A stretch of 34,779 bases of DNA from Candidatus Parcubacteria bacterium (GTDB taxonomy: Bacteria; Patescibacteriota; Patescibacteriia; UBA1558; GWA2-36-10), in the NCBI GenBank assembly GCA_002869235.1, contig PKTI01000055.1, forward strand, positions 1-34,779, in the 5' to 3' direction. The notes beneath the pieces were generated by a model. That model saw nothing but the letters and a program-made list of their open reading frames with translations, did no database searches and had not been told where the DNA came from. Both the position numbers and the translations under genes were made by a program. This document shows, piece by piece, positions 23,720 through 30,192 of the stretch; the stretch's first letter is position 1, and every line of letters begins with the position of its first letter.

Positions 23720-23780
23720 ATTTTACCATATTTTATCTTTGATATAAAATAAAAAGCATGTTAATATATCTTTCTAATAT
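23720..23780. promoter_or_regulatory. Divergent leaderless promoters (minus rpiB unit, plus ABC gene)
   Basis: Minus strand: TGG-TAAAAT with the hexamer at 23725-23720, 6 nt before the ATG at 23713. Plus strand: TAATAT (23775-23780), 6 nt before the ATG at 23787. No SD for either gene. The 73-nt gap is otherwise AT-rich and empty. Confidence 0.5.
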
Positions 23781-23786
23781 AAATTT

Positions 23787-25535
23787 ATGAGACTTATTTT
23801 TCAATATATAAAAGAATACAAAAAGATGTTGATAGGCGTCTTGGTTTTGGCTGCAATCAACCAGTCTTTTTCTTTGATGGACCCACAGATTTTTAGGATG
23901 CTAATAGACAACTATGCCTCCAAAGCAGGGGAATTGACTAGCGATGAATTTTTTCGTGGATCTGGATTACTACTCTTGGCTTTTGTAGGAGTGGCCCTAG
24001 TTTCTAGGATAGCCAAAAATTTTCAGGACTACTATGTCAATGTAATTACTCACCGTATTGGCACCAAGCTTTATGCCAAGAGTGTGCATCATTCTTTTTA
24101 TCTGCCTTACAAAGTTTTTGAAGATCAAAGCTCTGGTCAGATTTTGCAAAAAATGCAAAAAGCCAAAGAAGATATTCAGCAACTTATCACAGGCCTAGTC
24201 AATCTTTTGTTTGTTTATGTATTGGGCATTACTATTGTTTTGGCTTATGCTTTTTGGGTCAACTGGATTATTGGTCTGACAATATCTTTGATAGTACCAT
24301 CTTTGGGTATTACTATATTTTTGATTTCTCGTCGTATCAAAGTGGTCCAAAACAAGGTAGTCAAACAACAAGCTGATCTAGCTGGCTTTACTACTGAGAC
24401 TTTGCGCAATGTAGAATTGGTCAAAAGCCTGGGCCTAGAAAAACAAGAAATAGATCGTCTCAACAAGGTAAATGATAATATTTTGGAGTTGGAGCTAGAA
24501 AGAGTCAAGCTTGTCCGTACCCTTAGTTTTATCCAAGGGACTTTGCTCAATGGCTTGAGAGCCTTGATTATGTTTGTCATGCTTTATTTGATGTTCAACA
24601 AAGGCCTTAGTCTTGGAGAATTTTTTACTCTTTTGTTTTATTCTTTCTTTTTGTTCAATCCCTTGGCAGAGTTGGGCAACTTGGCAGAAAAATATCAAGA
24701 AGCAAAGTCTAGTAGCGAAGCCCTGGACAAAGTTTTGCAAATGCCTCCAGAAAAAGAGCCAGAGAATCCAATACCAGTTGGCAATATAAAATCAATTTCC
24801 TTTGATAAGGTCAGCTTTGCTTATCAAGACAAGGCCAAGCATGCAGTCAAAGGTTTGAACCTCAAGATACAAGCTGGCCAATCAATAGCTCTAGTGGGCC
24901 CTTCTGGTAGTGGTAAGAGTACTATTATAAAATTGCTGACAAAATTGTATCGTCCCCAAGAAGGTAAAATCGCCATTAATGATAATACAAGTATAAATGA
25001 TGTAAGTAGTCGTGACTTTAGAAAAAAAATTGGCCTAGTATCTCAGGAAACACAACTTTTTTCAGGTACTATCAAGGACAATTTACTTTTTGTCAGACCA
25101 GATGCTACAGACAAAGATTGTTTGTCAGTGCTCAAGTCAGCCTCAGCTCTGACTATAGTAGAAAGAGGGGACAATGGCTTGGATACCAAGATAGGAGAAG
25201 GTGGTATCAGACTTTCTGGTGGAGAAAAGCAACGTTTGGCAATTGCCAGAGCTCTTCTTAGGGATCCTGATATATTGATCTTTGATGAGGCCACATCTAG
25301 CCTTGATTCTTTGACAGAAAAAGATATTACCAAAACTATAAAAGATATTGAAAAGAGTAATCCAAACTTGATCACAGTTTTGGTAGCTCATAGATTATCT
25401 ACAATATCTCATGTAAAAAATATCTATGTGTTGGAAAAAGGTAGTATAGTAGAGCAGGGCACTCATGAAGAGTTGATAAAGTCGGATGGACTTTATCAGG
25501 CCTTGTGGAAGCAGCAGGCTGCCATAGTAAATTAG
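23787..25535 (+). CDS. ABC exporter, fused membrane and ATPase domains
   Basis: A 582-aa half-transporter of the MsbA/multidrug type that works as a homo- or heterodimer. Six membrane helices fill residues 1-300. The ATPase domain has Walker A GPSGSGKST (about residue 371), a Q loop in VSQETQLFSG, signature LSGGEKQR, Walker B ILIFDEATSSLD and switch His in VAHRLS. All catalytic residues are present. Cargo is unknown (lipid, peptide or drug). It stands alone, with a divergent promoter upstream. Confidence 0.94.
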   Translation: MRLIFQYIKEYKKMLIGVLVLAAINQSFSLMDPQIFRMLIDNYASKAGELTSDEFFRGSGLLLLAFVGVALVSRIAKNFQDYYVNVITHRIGTKLYAKSVHHSFYLPYKVFEDQSSGQILQKMQKAKEDIQQLITGLVNLLFVYVLGITIVLAYAFWVNWIIGLTISLIVPSLGITIFLISRRIKVVQNKVVKQQADLAGFTTETLRNVELVKSLGLEKQEIDRLNKVNDNILELELERVKLVRTLSFIQGTLLNGLRALIMFVMLYLMFNKGLSLGEFFTLLFYSFFLFNPLAELGNLAEKYQEAKSSSEALDKVLQMPPEKEPENPIPVGNIKSISFDKVSFAYQDKAKHAVKGLNLKIQAGQSIALVGPSGSGKSTIIKLLTKLYRPQEGKIAINDNTSINDVSSRDFRKKIGLVSQETQLFSGTIKDNLLFVRPDATDKDCLSVLKSASALTIVERGDNGLDTKIGEGGIRLSGGEKQRLAIARALLRDPDILIFDEATSSLDSLTEKDITKTIKDIEKSNPNLITVLVAHRLSTISHVKNIYVLEKGSIVEQGTHEELIKSDGLYQALWKQQAAIVN

Positions 25536-25594
25536 CCTTGACTAATTGCCTTATTATTGTTATACTTTGCTTTGTTTAAAATATAATGCCCCCA

Positions 25595-25650
25595 CCCGCC
25601 TAGACTCAATGTCCTCGCCTCGATTCGGCGAAGCAGGTAGTCGAGGTTGG
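25595..25650. repeat. GC-rich palindromic insert 1 in the tRNA remnant
   Basis: Contains CCTCG and CGAGG at its inner ends (25613-25617 and 25641-25645) and the hairpin TCGCC-TCGATTC-GGCGA near 25615-25631. Its boundaries coincide with the junction between tRNA bases 7 and 8. Far more GC-rich than its surroundings. Confidence 0.6.
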
Positions 25651-25664
25651 TAGTTCAACGGATA

Positions 25665-25684
25665 CCTGCCTGCCGGTAGGCAGG
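25665..25684. repeat. 20-nt palindromic insert 2 in the tRNA remnant
   Basis: CCTGCCT and AGGCAGG are perfect arms around GCCGGT. The insert lies exactly between GGATA and GAAC, that is at the end of the D loop of the intact tRNA, whose sequence is continuous there. Confidence 0.8.
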
Positions 25685-25734
25685 GAACAGCGCTTTTCCT
25701 CGTGGGTTTATTTATAAAATTTTTATTCTATTCT

Positions 25735-25809
25735 GCCCCCATAGTTCAACGGATAGAACAGCGGCCTTCTAAGCCGTCGATGTAGGTTCGATTCCTGCTG
25801 GGGGTACCA
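25735..25809 (+). tRNA. tRNA-Arg (anticodon TCT)
   Basis: Cloverleaf read by eye: acceptor GCCCCCA with TGGGGGT, D stem GTTC/GAAC, anticodon stem GCGGC/GCCGT with loop CTTCTAA (anticodon TCT), T arm GTAGG-TTCGATT-CCTGC, discriminator A and encoded CCA. Its CCA is also the first three bases of the hairpin that follows. Confidence 0.95.
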
Positions 25810-25849
25810 CGTAAAGCGAGCATAGCTCGCCACGTGGCACGGCCACGTG
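25807..25849. repeat. CACGTG hairpin pair between tRNA-Arg and the GIY-YIG gene
   Basis: Outer arms CCACGT (25807-25812) and ACGTGG (25832-25837) enclose GCGAGC-ATA-GCTCGC (25816-25830). The right part can instead pair as CACGTGGC (25831-25838) with GCCACGTG (25842-25849), loop ACG. The two folds exclude each other. The first arm overlaps the tRNA 3' CCA. Confidence 0.8.
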
Positions 25850-25866
25850 TTGTTAAGAAAAGCGAT

Positions 25867-26142
25867 ATGTATTATGTGTACGTTTTACAAAGTTTAAAAG
25901 ATGGATCTCTTTATACGGGTTTTACTAGATCGGTTAGTAAAAGGTTTTCTGAGCATAATAGTGGTTTGGATAAACACACTATTAAACTCCGTCCTTGGAA
26001 AATTATATATTATGAAGCCTACCTATTAAAGAAAGATGCTATTAGCAGAGAAAAATTTTTAAAAAGCGGATCTGGTAAGCGATATCTAGATAAGCAACTT
26101 AAAGAATATTTTAAAAGTCATCCACGTAAAAAGTTCACGTGA
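25867..26142 (+). CDS. GIY-YIG endonuclease (UPF0213/YhbQ type)
   Basis: A 91-aa single-domain nuclease if it starts at the ATG at 25867; an in-frame GTG at 25834 lies inside the hairpin and is less likely. The GIY-YIG core reads MYYVYVLQSLKDGSLYTGFT, with Tyr residues at both motif halves and Ile/Gly replaced as often in this family. The arginine is in VSKRFSEHN and the catalytic Glu in SREKFLKS. Small GIY-YIG proteins of this kind may repair DNA or act as homing-like enzymes. Its TGA lies in a CACGTG motif. Hairpins and tRNA genes lie on both sides. It is more AT-rich than the flanking repeats. Confidence 0.88.
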   Translation: MYYVYVLQSLKDGSLYTGFTRSVSKRFSEHNSGLDKHTIKLRPWKIIYYEAYLLKKDAISREKFLKSGSGKRYLDKQLKEYFKSHPRKKFT

Positions 26143-26201
26143 CGTTCTATTTTTAAAAATGGCGCGCCACGTGAACTATGCGTAGCATAGTTTTTACGTG
26201 G
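26133..26201. repeat. CACGTG hairpins between the GIY-YIG gene and tRNA-His
   Basis: GTTCACGTG (26133-26141) is repeated inverted as CACGTGAAC (26168-26176). A second hairpin has outer arms CCACGT (26167-26172) and ACGTGG (26196-26201) around AACTATGC-GTA-GCATAGTT (26174-26192). The architecture equals the hairpin at 25807 (same outer arms, different inner stem). The palindrome GGCGCGCC lies at 26161-26168. The last arm overlaps the 5' end of tRNA-His. Confidence 0.8.
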
Positions 26202-26275
26202 TGCCTATGGTGTAATGGTTAACACAGCGGTTTGTGGTACCGCTAATGAGGGTTCAATTCCCTCTAGGCACCCCA
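26200..26275 (+). tRNA. tRNA-His (anticodon GTG)
   Basis: Acceptor GTGCCTA/TAGGCAC with the extra G-1 (26200) opposite C73, the His identity feature. D stem GTGT/ACAC, anticodon stem GCGGT/ACCGC with loop TTGTGGT (anticodon GTG), T arm GAGGG-TTCAATT-CCCTC, encoded CCA. Confidence 0.95.
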
Positions 26276-26283
26276 TCAAAATG

Positions 26284-26307
26284 ATAGCTAATCTTAGCTA
26301 TTTTTTT
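26284..26307 (+). terminator. Terminator after tRNA-His
   Basis: ATAGCTAA-TC-TTAGCTAT, a perfect 8-bp stem, followed by a run of T residues (26302-26307). Confidence 0.9.
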
Positions 26308-26347
26308 GATACATCCAAATGGGTTATCGAACTTTTTTGTTGTTTTT

Positions 26348-26395
26348 TTGACACAATGTAAAAAATACTTTACAATTAGTAATATATATTTTACA
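26348..26395 (+). promoter_or_regulatory. Promoter with overlapping TGTAAA/TTTACA operator
   Basis: TTGACA (26348-26353), 17 nt, TACAAT (26371-26376). The inverted repeat TGTAAA-AAATAC-TTTACA (26357-26374) covers the spacer and the -10. A third half-site TTTTACA lies at 26389-26395. The XRE-type regulator encoded as second gene is the obvious candidate to bind it. Confidence 0.7.
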
Positions 26396-26412
26396 TATTT
26401 TTAAATAAATTT

Positions 26413-26808
26413 ATGAATTATAAAAATTATTTACAGATTAGATCTCTAATTACCCTTTTGATTGTCTCTATAATATCGATGGCAGTCATTAGTAATAATT
26501 TGTATTTAGCTATAGTGGGTATTTTTATAGGCGTATTATTTATTTTTTTGGTAAGGAATAAATTTAAGAAAATTGTTGTTGATGAAAGAGTACTCTCAGT
26601 CAGCGGTAAAGCTTCGCGGATAACTTATGTGATTGGTACTATATTTTTAGCTTTACTTGGGCTTTTCTTTATTTTTTTAGCAAAGTTATACAAATATCCT
26701 TATCTTGAGTCATTGGGAATAGTATTTTCTTATATAGCTTTATTGATGATTACAATTTATTCAATCTCTTATCATTATTATAATAGAGAATATGGCGCAG
26801 ATGAGTAA
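26413..26808 (+). CDS. DUF2178-like membrane protein (131 aa)
   Basis: Four hydrophobic helices in two pairs (residues about 12-27, 31-46, 74-90 and 100-118). Between the pairs a cytoplasmic loop reads IVVDERVLSVSGKASR, the conserved part of DUF2178-type proteins. Such proteins are commonly encoded next to a small XRE regulator, as here, where the genes overlap by 8 nt. The function of the family is unknown. The promoter has an operator-like repeat, so the pair is probably autoregulated. Confidence 0.75.
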   Translation: MNYKNYLQIRSLITLLIVSIISMAVISNNLYLAIVGIFIGVLFIFLVRNKFKKIVVDERVLSVSGKASRITYVIGTIFLALLGLFFIFLAKLYKYPYLESLGIVFSYIALLMITIYSISYHYYNREYGADE

Positions 26809-26998
26809 TAAAATAAAAATTTTTCGCGCTGAACATAATATGACGCAGGAGGACTTGGCAATCAAGTGTGATGTGACTAGACAAACGATAATTGCCGTGG
26901 AAAAAAACAAATATATTCCTTCCTTGGAGTTGGCTTTTAAAATAGCTATTATTTTTAAGCAGTCAATTGAGAATATATTTAATTATAGAGCAGAATAA
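26801..26998 (+). CDS. Small XRE-family regulator (HTH_3)
   Basis: About 65 aa, almost only a helix-turn-helix: IKIFRAEHNMTQEDLAIKCD (helices 1-2), VTRQTIIAVEKNKYIPS (recognition helix and following turn), LELAFKIAIIF. I prefer the ATG at 26801 (MSNKIKIF) to the one at 26792. It overlaps the end of the DUF2178 gene by 8 nt. It likely represses its own operon through the TGTAAA/TTTACA repeat. Confidence 0.9.
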   Translation: MSNKIKIFRAEHNMTQEDLAIKCDVTRQTIIAVEKNKYIPSLELAFKIAIIFKQSIENIFNYRAE

Positions 26999-27011
26999 TT
27001 AACAAAAATAT

Positions 27012-27353
27012 ATGAACAAAGAACAGTTAAAAATTTATAAATGGTTTGCTAGAATTTTTGCCTTAGCAATTTTATTATTGGGCACACCTTTTTATTTTGG
27101 TTATGGCAATCCATTGCCGTTTGTAAATCCAGAATATACTTTGGCGTAAAATTTTGGCCTTTCAGCATTTCCTTTGATTCTTCTAGGCTTAGCTCTTGGT
27201 TGGAAATATGAAAAGCTGGGTGGCTATTTGATAATCATTCCAATGATAGTTGGCTTTATAGTAGGCATAGCAACTCAGGCAGATTTTCCTAGTACTTTTC
27301 TTATAGCCTTAATTCCTGGAATTTTGTATTTAATAGTTGGTTATAAAAAATAA
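27012..27353 (+). pseudogene. Small membrane protein with nonsense codon 46 (paralogue of 32883-33224)
   Basis: Reads through 113 codons in one frame except for TAA at 27147-27149. The paralogue at 32883 has the same length and GAA (Glu46) there, so a single G-to-T change explains the stop. Both share FYFGYGNPLPFVN, ALGWKYEKLG, LIIIPM, and ADFPS. Otherwise the copy is well preserved, which suggests a recent event or a sequencing error. It follows the XRE gene by 13 nt. Confidence 0.8.
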
Positions 27354-27439
27354 TTTTATTATTTTTTCAATATAGCAGGAATACTAAAATTAGGATTTTC
27401 ATAACAAAAAGTTCTGAACACGTCCCATAAGGGATCCCA

Positions 27440-27475
27440 CAAAAACAAGTTTATAAAAATATAAACTTGTTTTTG
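27440..27475. repeat. 16-bp perfect inverted repeat before the DUF1295 gene
   Basis: CAAAAACAAGTTTATA (27440-27455) and its reverse complement (27460-27475) around an AAAA loop. The T-rich right arm makes it able to end transcription from the left, and it stands 8 nt before the next -10. Confidence 0.85.
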
Positions 27476-27480
27476 TTTTG

Positions 27481-27489
27481 TGGTATAAT
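27481..27489 (+). promoter_or_regulatory. Leaderless extended -10 promoter
   Basis: TGG-TATAAT, followed 6 nt later by the ATG at 27496. No clear -35; the upstream position is filled by the inverted repeat. Confidence 0.65.
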
Positions 27490-27495
27490 ATAAAT

Positions 27496-28266
27496 ATGTT
27501 AGAACAATTATTTATATTATTAAGCGTATCAATTGTTATTCAAATAATTCTTTTTATCCCAGCTTTTATATATAAGACAGACAAGCTAACCGATTTATCA
27601 TACAGCTTTAGTTTTTTTATCTTGTCCCTTTTTGCTTTTTGGCAGAGCCCTCAAAATACCGGGCATATTTTGTTATTTGCTATGATATCTTTATGGGCTT
27701 TTCGGTTGGGCGGATATCTTTTTGTTAGGATTAGGAAAATAAAAAGAGATAAGAGGTTTGATGGTATTCGTGAAAATTTTTTTAGATTTTTAAAATTTTG
27801 GTTAGGGCAGGGAGTGGTAGTTTGGCTAGTTATGATTTCTTCTATTTTATATTTTGGAGAATTGGTGCAATTAAATTATTTTGCCTATACTGCTATTGTA
27901 GCTTGGGGCATAGCTCTTATAATAGAAATTGTGTCTGATTGGCAGAAATATGTTTTTATAAATAATAAAGAAAATAAAGGTAAGTGGATAGAATCAGGAC
28001 TTTGGAAGTATTCCCGTCATCCAAATTATTTTGGGGAGATATTACATTGGGTAGCTATTTATTTGTTTGTTTTTGGTAGTTTAGAAACATTAGGTAAGCT
28101 AATTGGATTAATTAGTCCAGTGGCCATTTTTGTGATAATAGTTTTTGCTACCGGATTACCTATATTAGAAAGAGAAGCAGATAAAAGATGGGGAAGTGAT
28201 CAAAATTATATTAAATACAAAAAGAGAACAAGTGTTTTAATTCCTTGGTTTAATAAAAAAATATGA
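27496..28266 (+). CDS. DUF1295 / steroid 5-alpha-reductase-like membrane protein
   Basis: A 256-aa protein with about seven membrane helices. The C-terminal part carries the DUF1295 and isoprenylcysteine methyltransferase-like signature: SGLWKYSRHPNYFGEILHW, then PILEREADKRWG and NYIKYKKRTSVLIPWF. The family is thought to act on lipids with a NAD(P)H or SAM cofactor, but the substrate is unknown. It overlaps the TspO-like gene by 4 nt (ATGA). The ATG at 27496 was chosen from the promoter position. Confidence 0.85.
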   Translation: MLEQLFILLSVSIVIQIILFIPAFIYKTDKLTDLSYSFSFFILSLFAFWQSPQNTGHILLFAMISLWAFRLGGYLFVRIRKIKRDKRFDGIRENFFRFLKFWLGQGVVVWLVMISSILYFGELVQLNYFAYTAIVAWGIALIIEIVSDWQKYVFINNKENKGKWIESGLWKYSRHPNYFGEILHWVAIYLFVFGSLETLGKLIGLISPVAIFVIIVFATGLPILEREADKRWGSDQNYIKYKKRTSVLIPWFNKKI

Positions 28267-29051
28267 AAAAGAATTTTGTGCTCAAAATAGCAGTTACCAT
28301 TGCCTATTTTGCCATGATAATAGTGAATTATTTGGCTAACGCTCTGCCCATTGGTGGAGTGACCACTGGCCAAGCATCGGATAATTTTGCCAACCTTTTT
28401 ACACCAGCGGGCATTACTTTTTCAATTTGGGGTCTAATTTATCTATTATTATTGGGATACACAATCTATCAATTCAATTGGAAAAAAAATAAAAATCAAG
28501 ATAAGTTATTTAAAAAAATTAACAAGTTATTTCTATTAACATCTTTGGCTAATATGGCTTGGATATTTGCTTGGCATTATGGAATAATATGGCTGTCACT
28601 TTTAATCATGATAGCTTTACTTACTTTGTTGATTAAAATAGCTGATATTGTGAACCACAAAAAACAAGACGCCGTAAATACAATATTTGTTCGCTTGCCC
28701 TTTAGTATTTATTTTGGCTGGATTACTATTGCAACTATTGCCAACGTAACAGTTTTTTTACAAAGTATTAATTGGAATGGTTTTGGTATTTCTGACCAGA
28801 CTTGGATGATTGTTGTTTTATTCGTTGGAGCAGCCATAGGTATCATCAGAATGTTTAAAGACAAAAATATTTACTACGGTTTAGTTTTGGTTTGGGCTTA
28901 TTTTGGTATTTGGATCAAGCATACTTCGCTAGATGGATTCAACTCAACCTATCCAAATATTATAAATGTTGTTGTTTTTTGTATCGCTCTTTTTATAATT
29001 AACATTGGATATTTAGGTTACAAAAAATTAAGTTATAACCAAGGTCAGTAA
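28263..29051 (+). CDS. TspO/MBR-like tryptophan-rich membrane protein (262 aa)
   Basis: About eight hydrophobic helices with many Trp and Tyr. The region NALPIGGVTTGQASDNF followed by FTPAGITFSIWGLIYLLLLG is typical of the longer TspO-related proteins. Later WIFAWHYG and IKHTSL also fit. TspO relatives bind porphyrins or other hydrophobic ligands; the role here is unknown. It is translationally coupled to the DUF1295 gene and ends before a bidirectional terminator. Confidence 0.75.
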   Translation: MKKNFVLKIAVTIAYFAMIIVNYLANALPIGGVTTGQASDNFANLFTPAGITFSIWGLIYLLLLGYTIYQFNWKKNKNQDKLFKKINKLFLLTSLANMAWIFAWHYGIIWLSLLIMIALLTLLIKIADIVNHKKQDAVNTIFVRLPFSIYFGWITIATIANVTVFLQSINWNGFGISDQTWMIVVLFVGAAIGIIRMFKDKNIYYGLVLVWAYFGIWIKHTSLDGFNSTYPNIINVVVFCIALFIINIGYLGYKKLSYNQGQ

Positions 29052-29062
29052 GGGACAAAATA

Positions 29063-29089
29063 AAAAACACCCCCAAAAGGGGTGTTTTT
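29063..29089. terminator. Bidirectional terminator
   Basis: AAAAACACCCC pairs with GGGGTGTTTTT around CAAAA. A and T runs on both sides serve the plus-strand TspO-like gene and the minus-strand APH-like gene. Confidence 0.92.
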
Positions 29090-29099
29090 AGAACTAGAT

Positions 29100-29972
29100 T
29101 TATATTTTAAATCTCTGCCGGAACATTTTATGAGAATTCTTAAAGCTCAAAGGATAACCTTCTATAACTCCTTGCATAACCAAGATGGGTATTTTTTTAA
29201 AATAAAGTTTTGATCTGTTTAGAAATTCAGCATCTTTTTTACCACGATAGAGTTCATAGACTCTCTTAGTAAATTTATCACCAAAAGCCCAGAAGCTTGT
29301 AAAATCAATAGCGGGGTCTCCAAATTCACGGTCGCTGAAATCAATGATATTTAATTTTTTCTTTTTAGAATTCCAGAGTAAATGTTCCCATTTTAAGTCA
29401 GTGTGTATCAATACATTCGGACCATCATAATCAAGAGTAGTTTTTAACTCAGTGAAGAATTTTTCAATTGCCGCAATTTCCTTTTTATTAAGTTTAGGAA
29501 AAATTAATTTTTTTGCATTAAGAACCATATCTAAATAATCTTTTTTTGGATTTGCGACGGGGACATTAAATTTTTTAACAGCTGATTTTGGAGTCGAGTG
29601 TAAAAAAGTTATAAAGTTGGCTAGCTGTTTAGCAATTTTTTCTTTATCAGTAGAATTTATTTTTTTGAATTTAGATGGGCTTAATTCTTTGCCACCAAGT
29701 ATATTATATCCAGCGATTGATTTATCTTTAGAAATATAAGTATAGTTAGGAATACCGACGGAGATTTTATTTTTTAAGTACTTTAAAAGACGCGTTTCAT
29801 CATATAGCAATCCTTCTACGTCTTTGGAAACACCTTTTGTAGTACGAAATACTATTTTATCATCGAGGATAATAGCAAAATGATCCCAGCCATGGTCAAG
29901 GAATTTATATTTTTTCCATTCTAATTTTGGAAATTCATCTTTTATTTTTTGTAAAAAAATCTTTTCATTCAT
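29100..29972 (-). CDS. Aminoglycoside phosphotransferase-family kinase
   Basis: A 290-aa small-molecule kinase of the APH/choline kinase fold. The catalytic loop reads IHTDLKWEHLLW, with Asp as base and His where Asn is common. The metal-binding motif is NIIDFSDREFGDPAIDF. An N-lobe with FLDHGWDHFAIILDDKIVFR is also typical. Antibiotic resistance should not be assumed; the family also phosphorylates sugars, choline and other substrates. It is a single gene, flanked by a terminator and a 220-nt gap with a repeat. Confidence 0.85.
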   Translation of the reverse strand: MNEKIFLQKIKDEFPKLEWKKYKFLDHGWDHFAIILDDKIVFRTTKGVSKDVEGLLYDETRLLKYLKNKISVGIPNYTYISKDKSIAGYNILGGKELSPSKFKKINSTDKEKIAKQLANFITFLHSTPKSAVKKFNVPVANPKKDYLDMVLNAKKLIFPKLNKKEIAAIEKFFTELKTTLDYDGPNVLIHTDLKWEHLLWNSKKKKLNIIDFSDREFGDPAIDFTSFWAFGDKFTKRVYELYRGKKDAEFLNRSKLYFKKIPILVMQGVIEGYPLSFKNSHKMFRQRFKI

Positions 29973-30062
29973 ATATTAAATTGTAGCTAATTTAGATTAT
30001 TTAATCAATTTTGGAATATTATATTGAAATTTAGACCAATCTAGGGTTCTGAAAGTGTCCCT

Positions 30063-30083
30063 CCGCCATCTGGCGGATGGCGG
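30063..30083. repeat. GC-rich palindromic repeat
   Basis: CCGCCATC-TGGCG-GATGGCGG, a perfect 8-bp stem in an AT-rich gap (29973-30192), with an alternative pairing CCGCCA-TC-TGGCGG. A T-run follows 10 nt later, so weak termination is possible. It is of the same general type as the inserts in the tRNA remnant, but a different sequence. Confidence 0.75.
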
Positions 30084-30104
30084 ATTAGATCGTTTTTTGT
30101 TTTG

Positions 30105-30113
30105 TGATATAAT
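30105..30113 (+). promoter_or_regulatory. Extended -10 promoter of the ArsM-like gene
   Basis: TGA-TATAAT (30105-30113), giving a leader of about 70 nt. The leader holds GGGGGTGG and the small palindrome TGGCCTGGGCCA, unlike the leaderless genes here. No -35 is obvious. Confidence 0.55.
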
Positions 30114-30192
30114 GAATGTAAGGTGAATAGCGAAGACAGAGGGGGTGGCCTGGGCCATGTTATTAAAATAAATAAAACGTAGTATATATTTT

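Larger units (their letters stand above)
25588..25692 (+). pseudogene. tRNA-Arg remnant split by two palindromic inserts
   Basis: Three pieces match the intact tRNA-Arg at 25735 in order: GCCCCCA (25588-25594, acceptor), TAGTTCAACGGATA (25651-25664, D arm) and GAACAGCG (25685-25692, D-stem 3' side and start of the anticodon stem). Between them lie 56 nt and 20 nt of inverted-repeat DNA. The remainder of the tRNA is missing. A TATAAT (25582-25587) stands directly before the first piece. The 25536-25734 gap holds no protein gene. Confidence 0.7.

Noticed and set aside
25595-25684. CRISPR-like repeats
   Set aside because: No repeated unit with spacers of equal size; the elements are unlike palindromes inside tRNA pieces.
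25685-25710. A second complete tRNA after the 20-nt insert
   Set aside because: Past GAACAGCG the sequence does not form an anticodon stem, T arm or acceptor 3' half. Only a remnant is present.
16401-27353. Reassignment of TAA to a sense codon (two in-frame TAA)
   Set aside because: TAA ends many intact genes here, for example korB, and TAG and TGA also serve as stops. Only two cases exist, so mutation or error is simpler.
29100-29972. Calling the APH-like protein an antibiotic-resistance enzyme
   Set aside because: Only the general kinase fold is visible; many family members act on other substrates.
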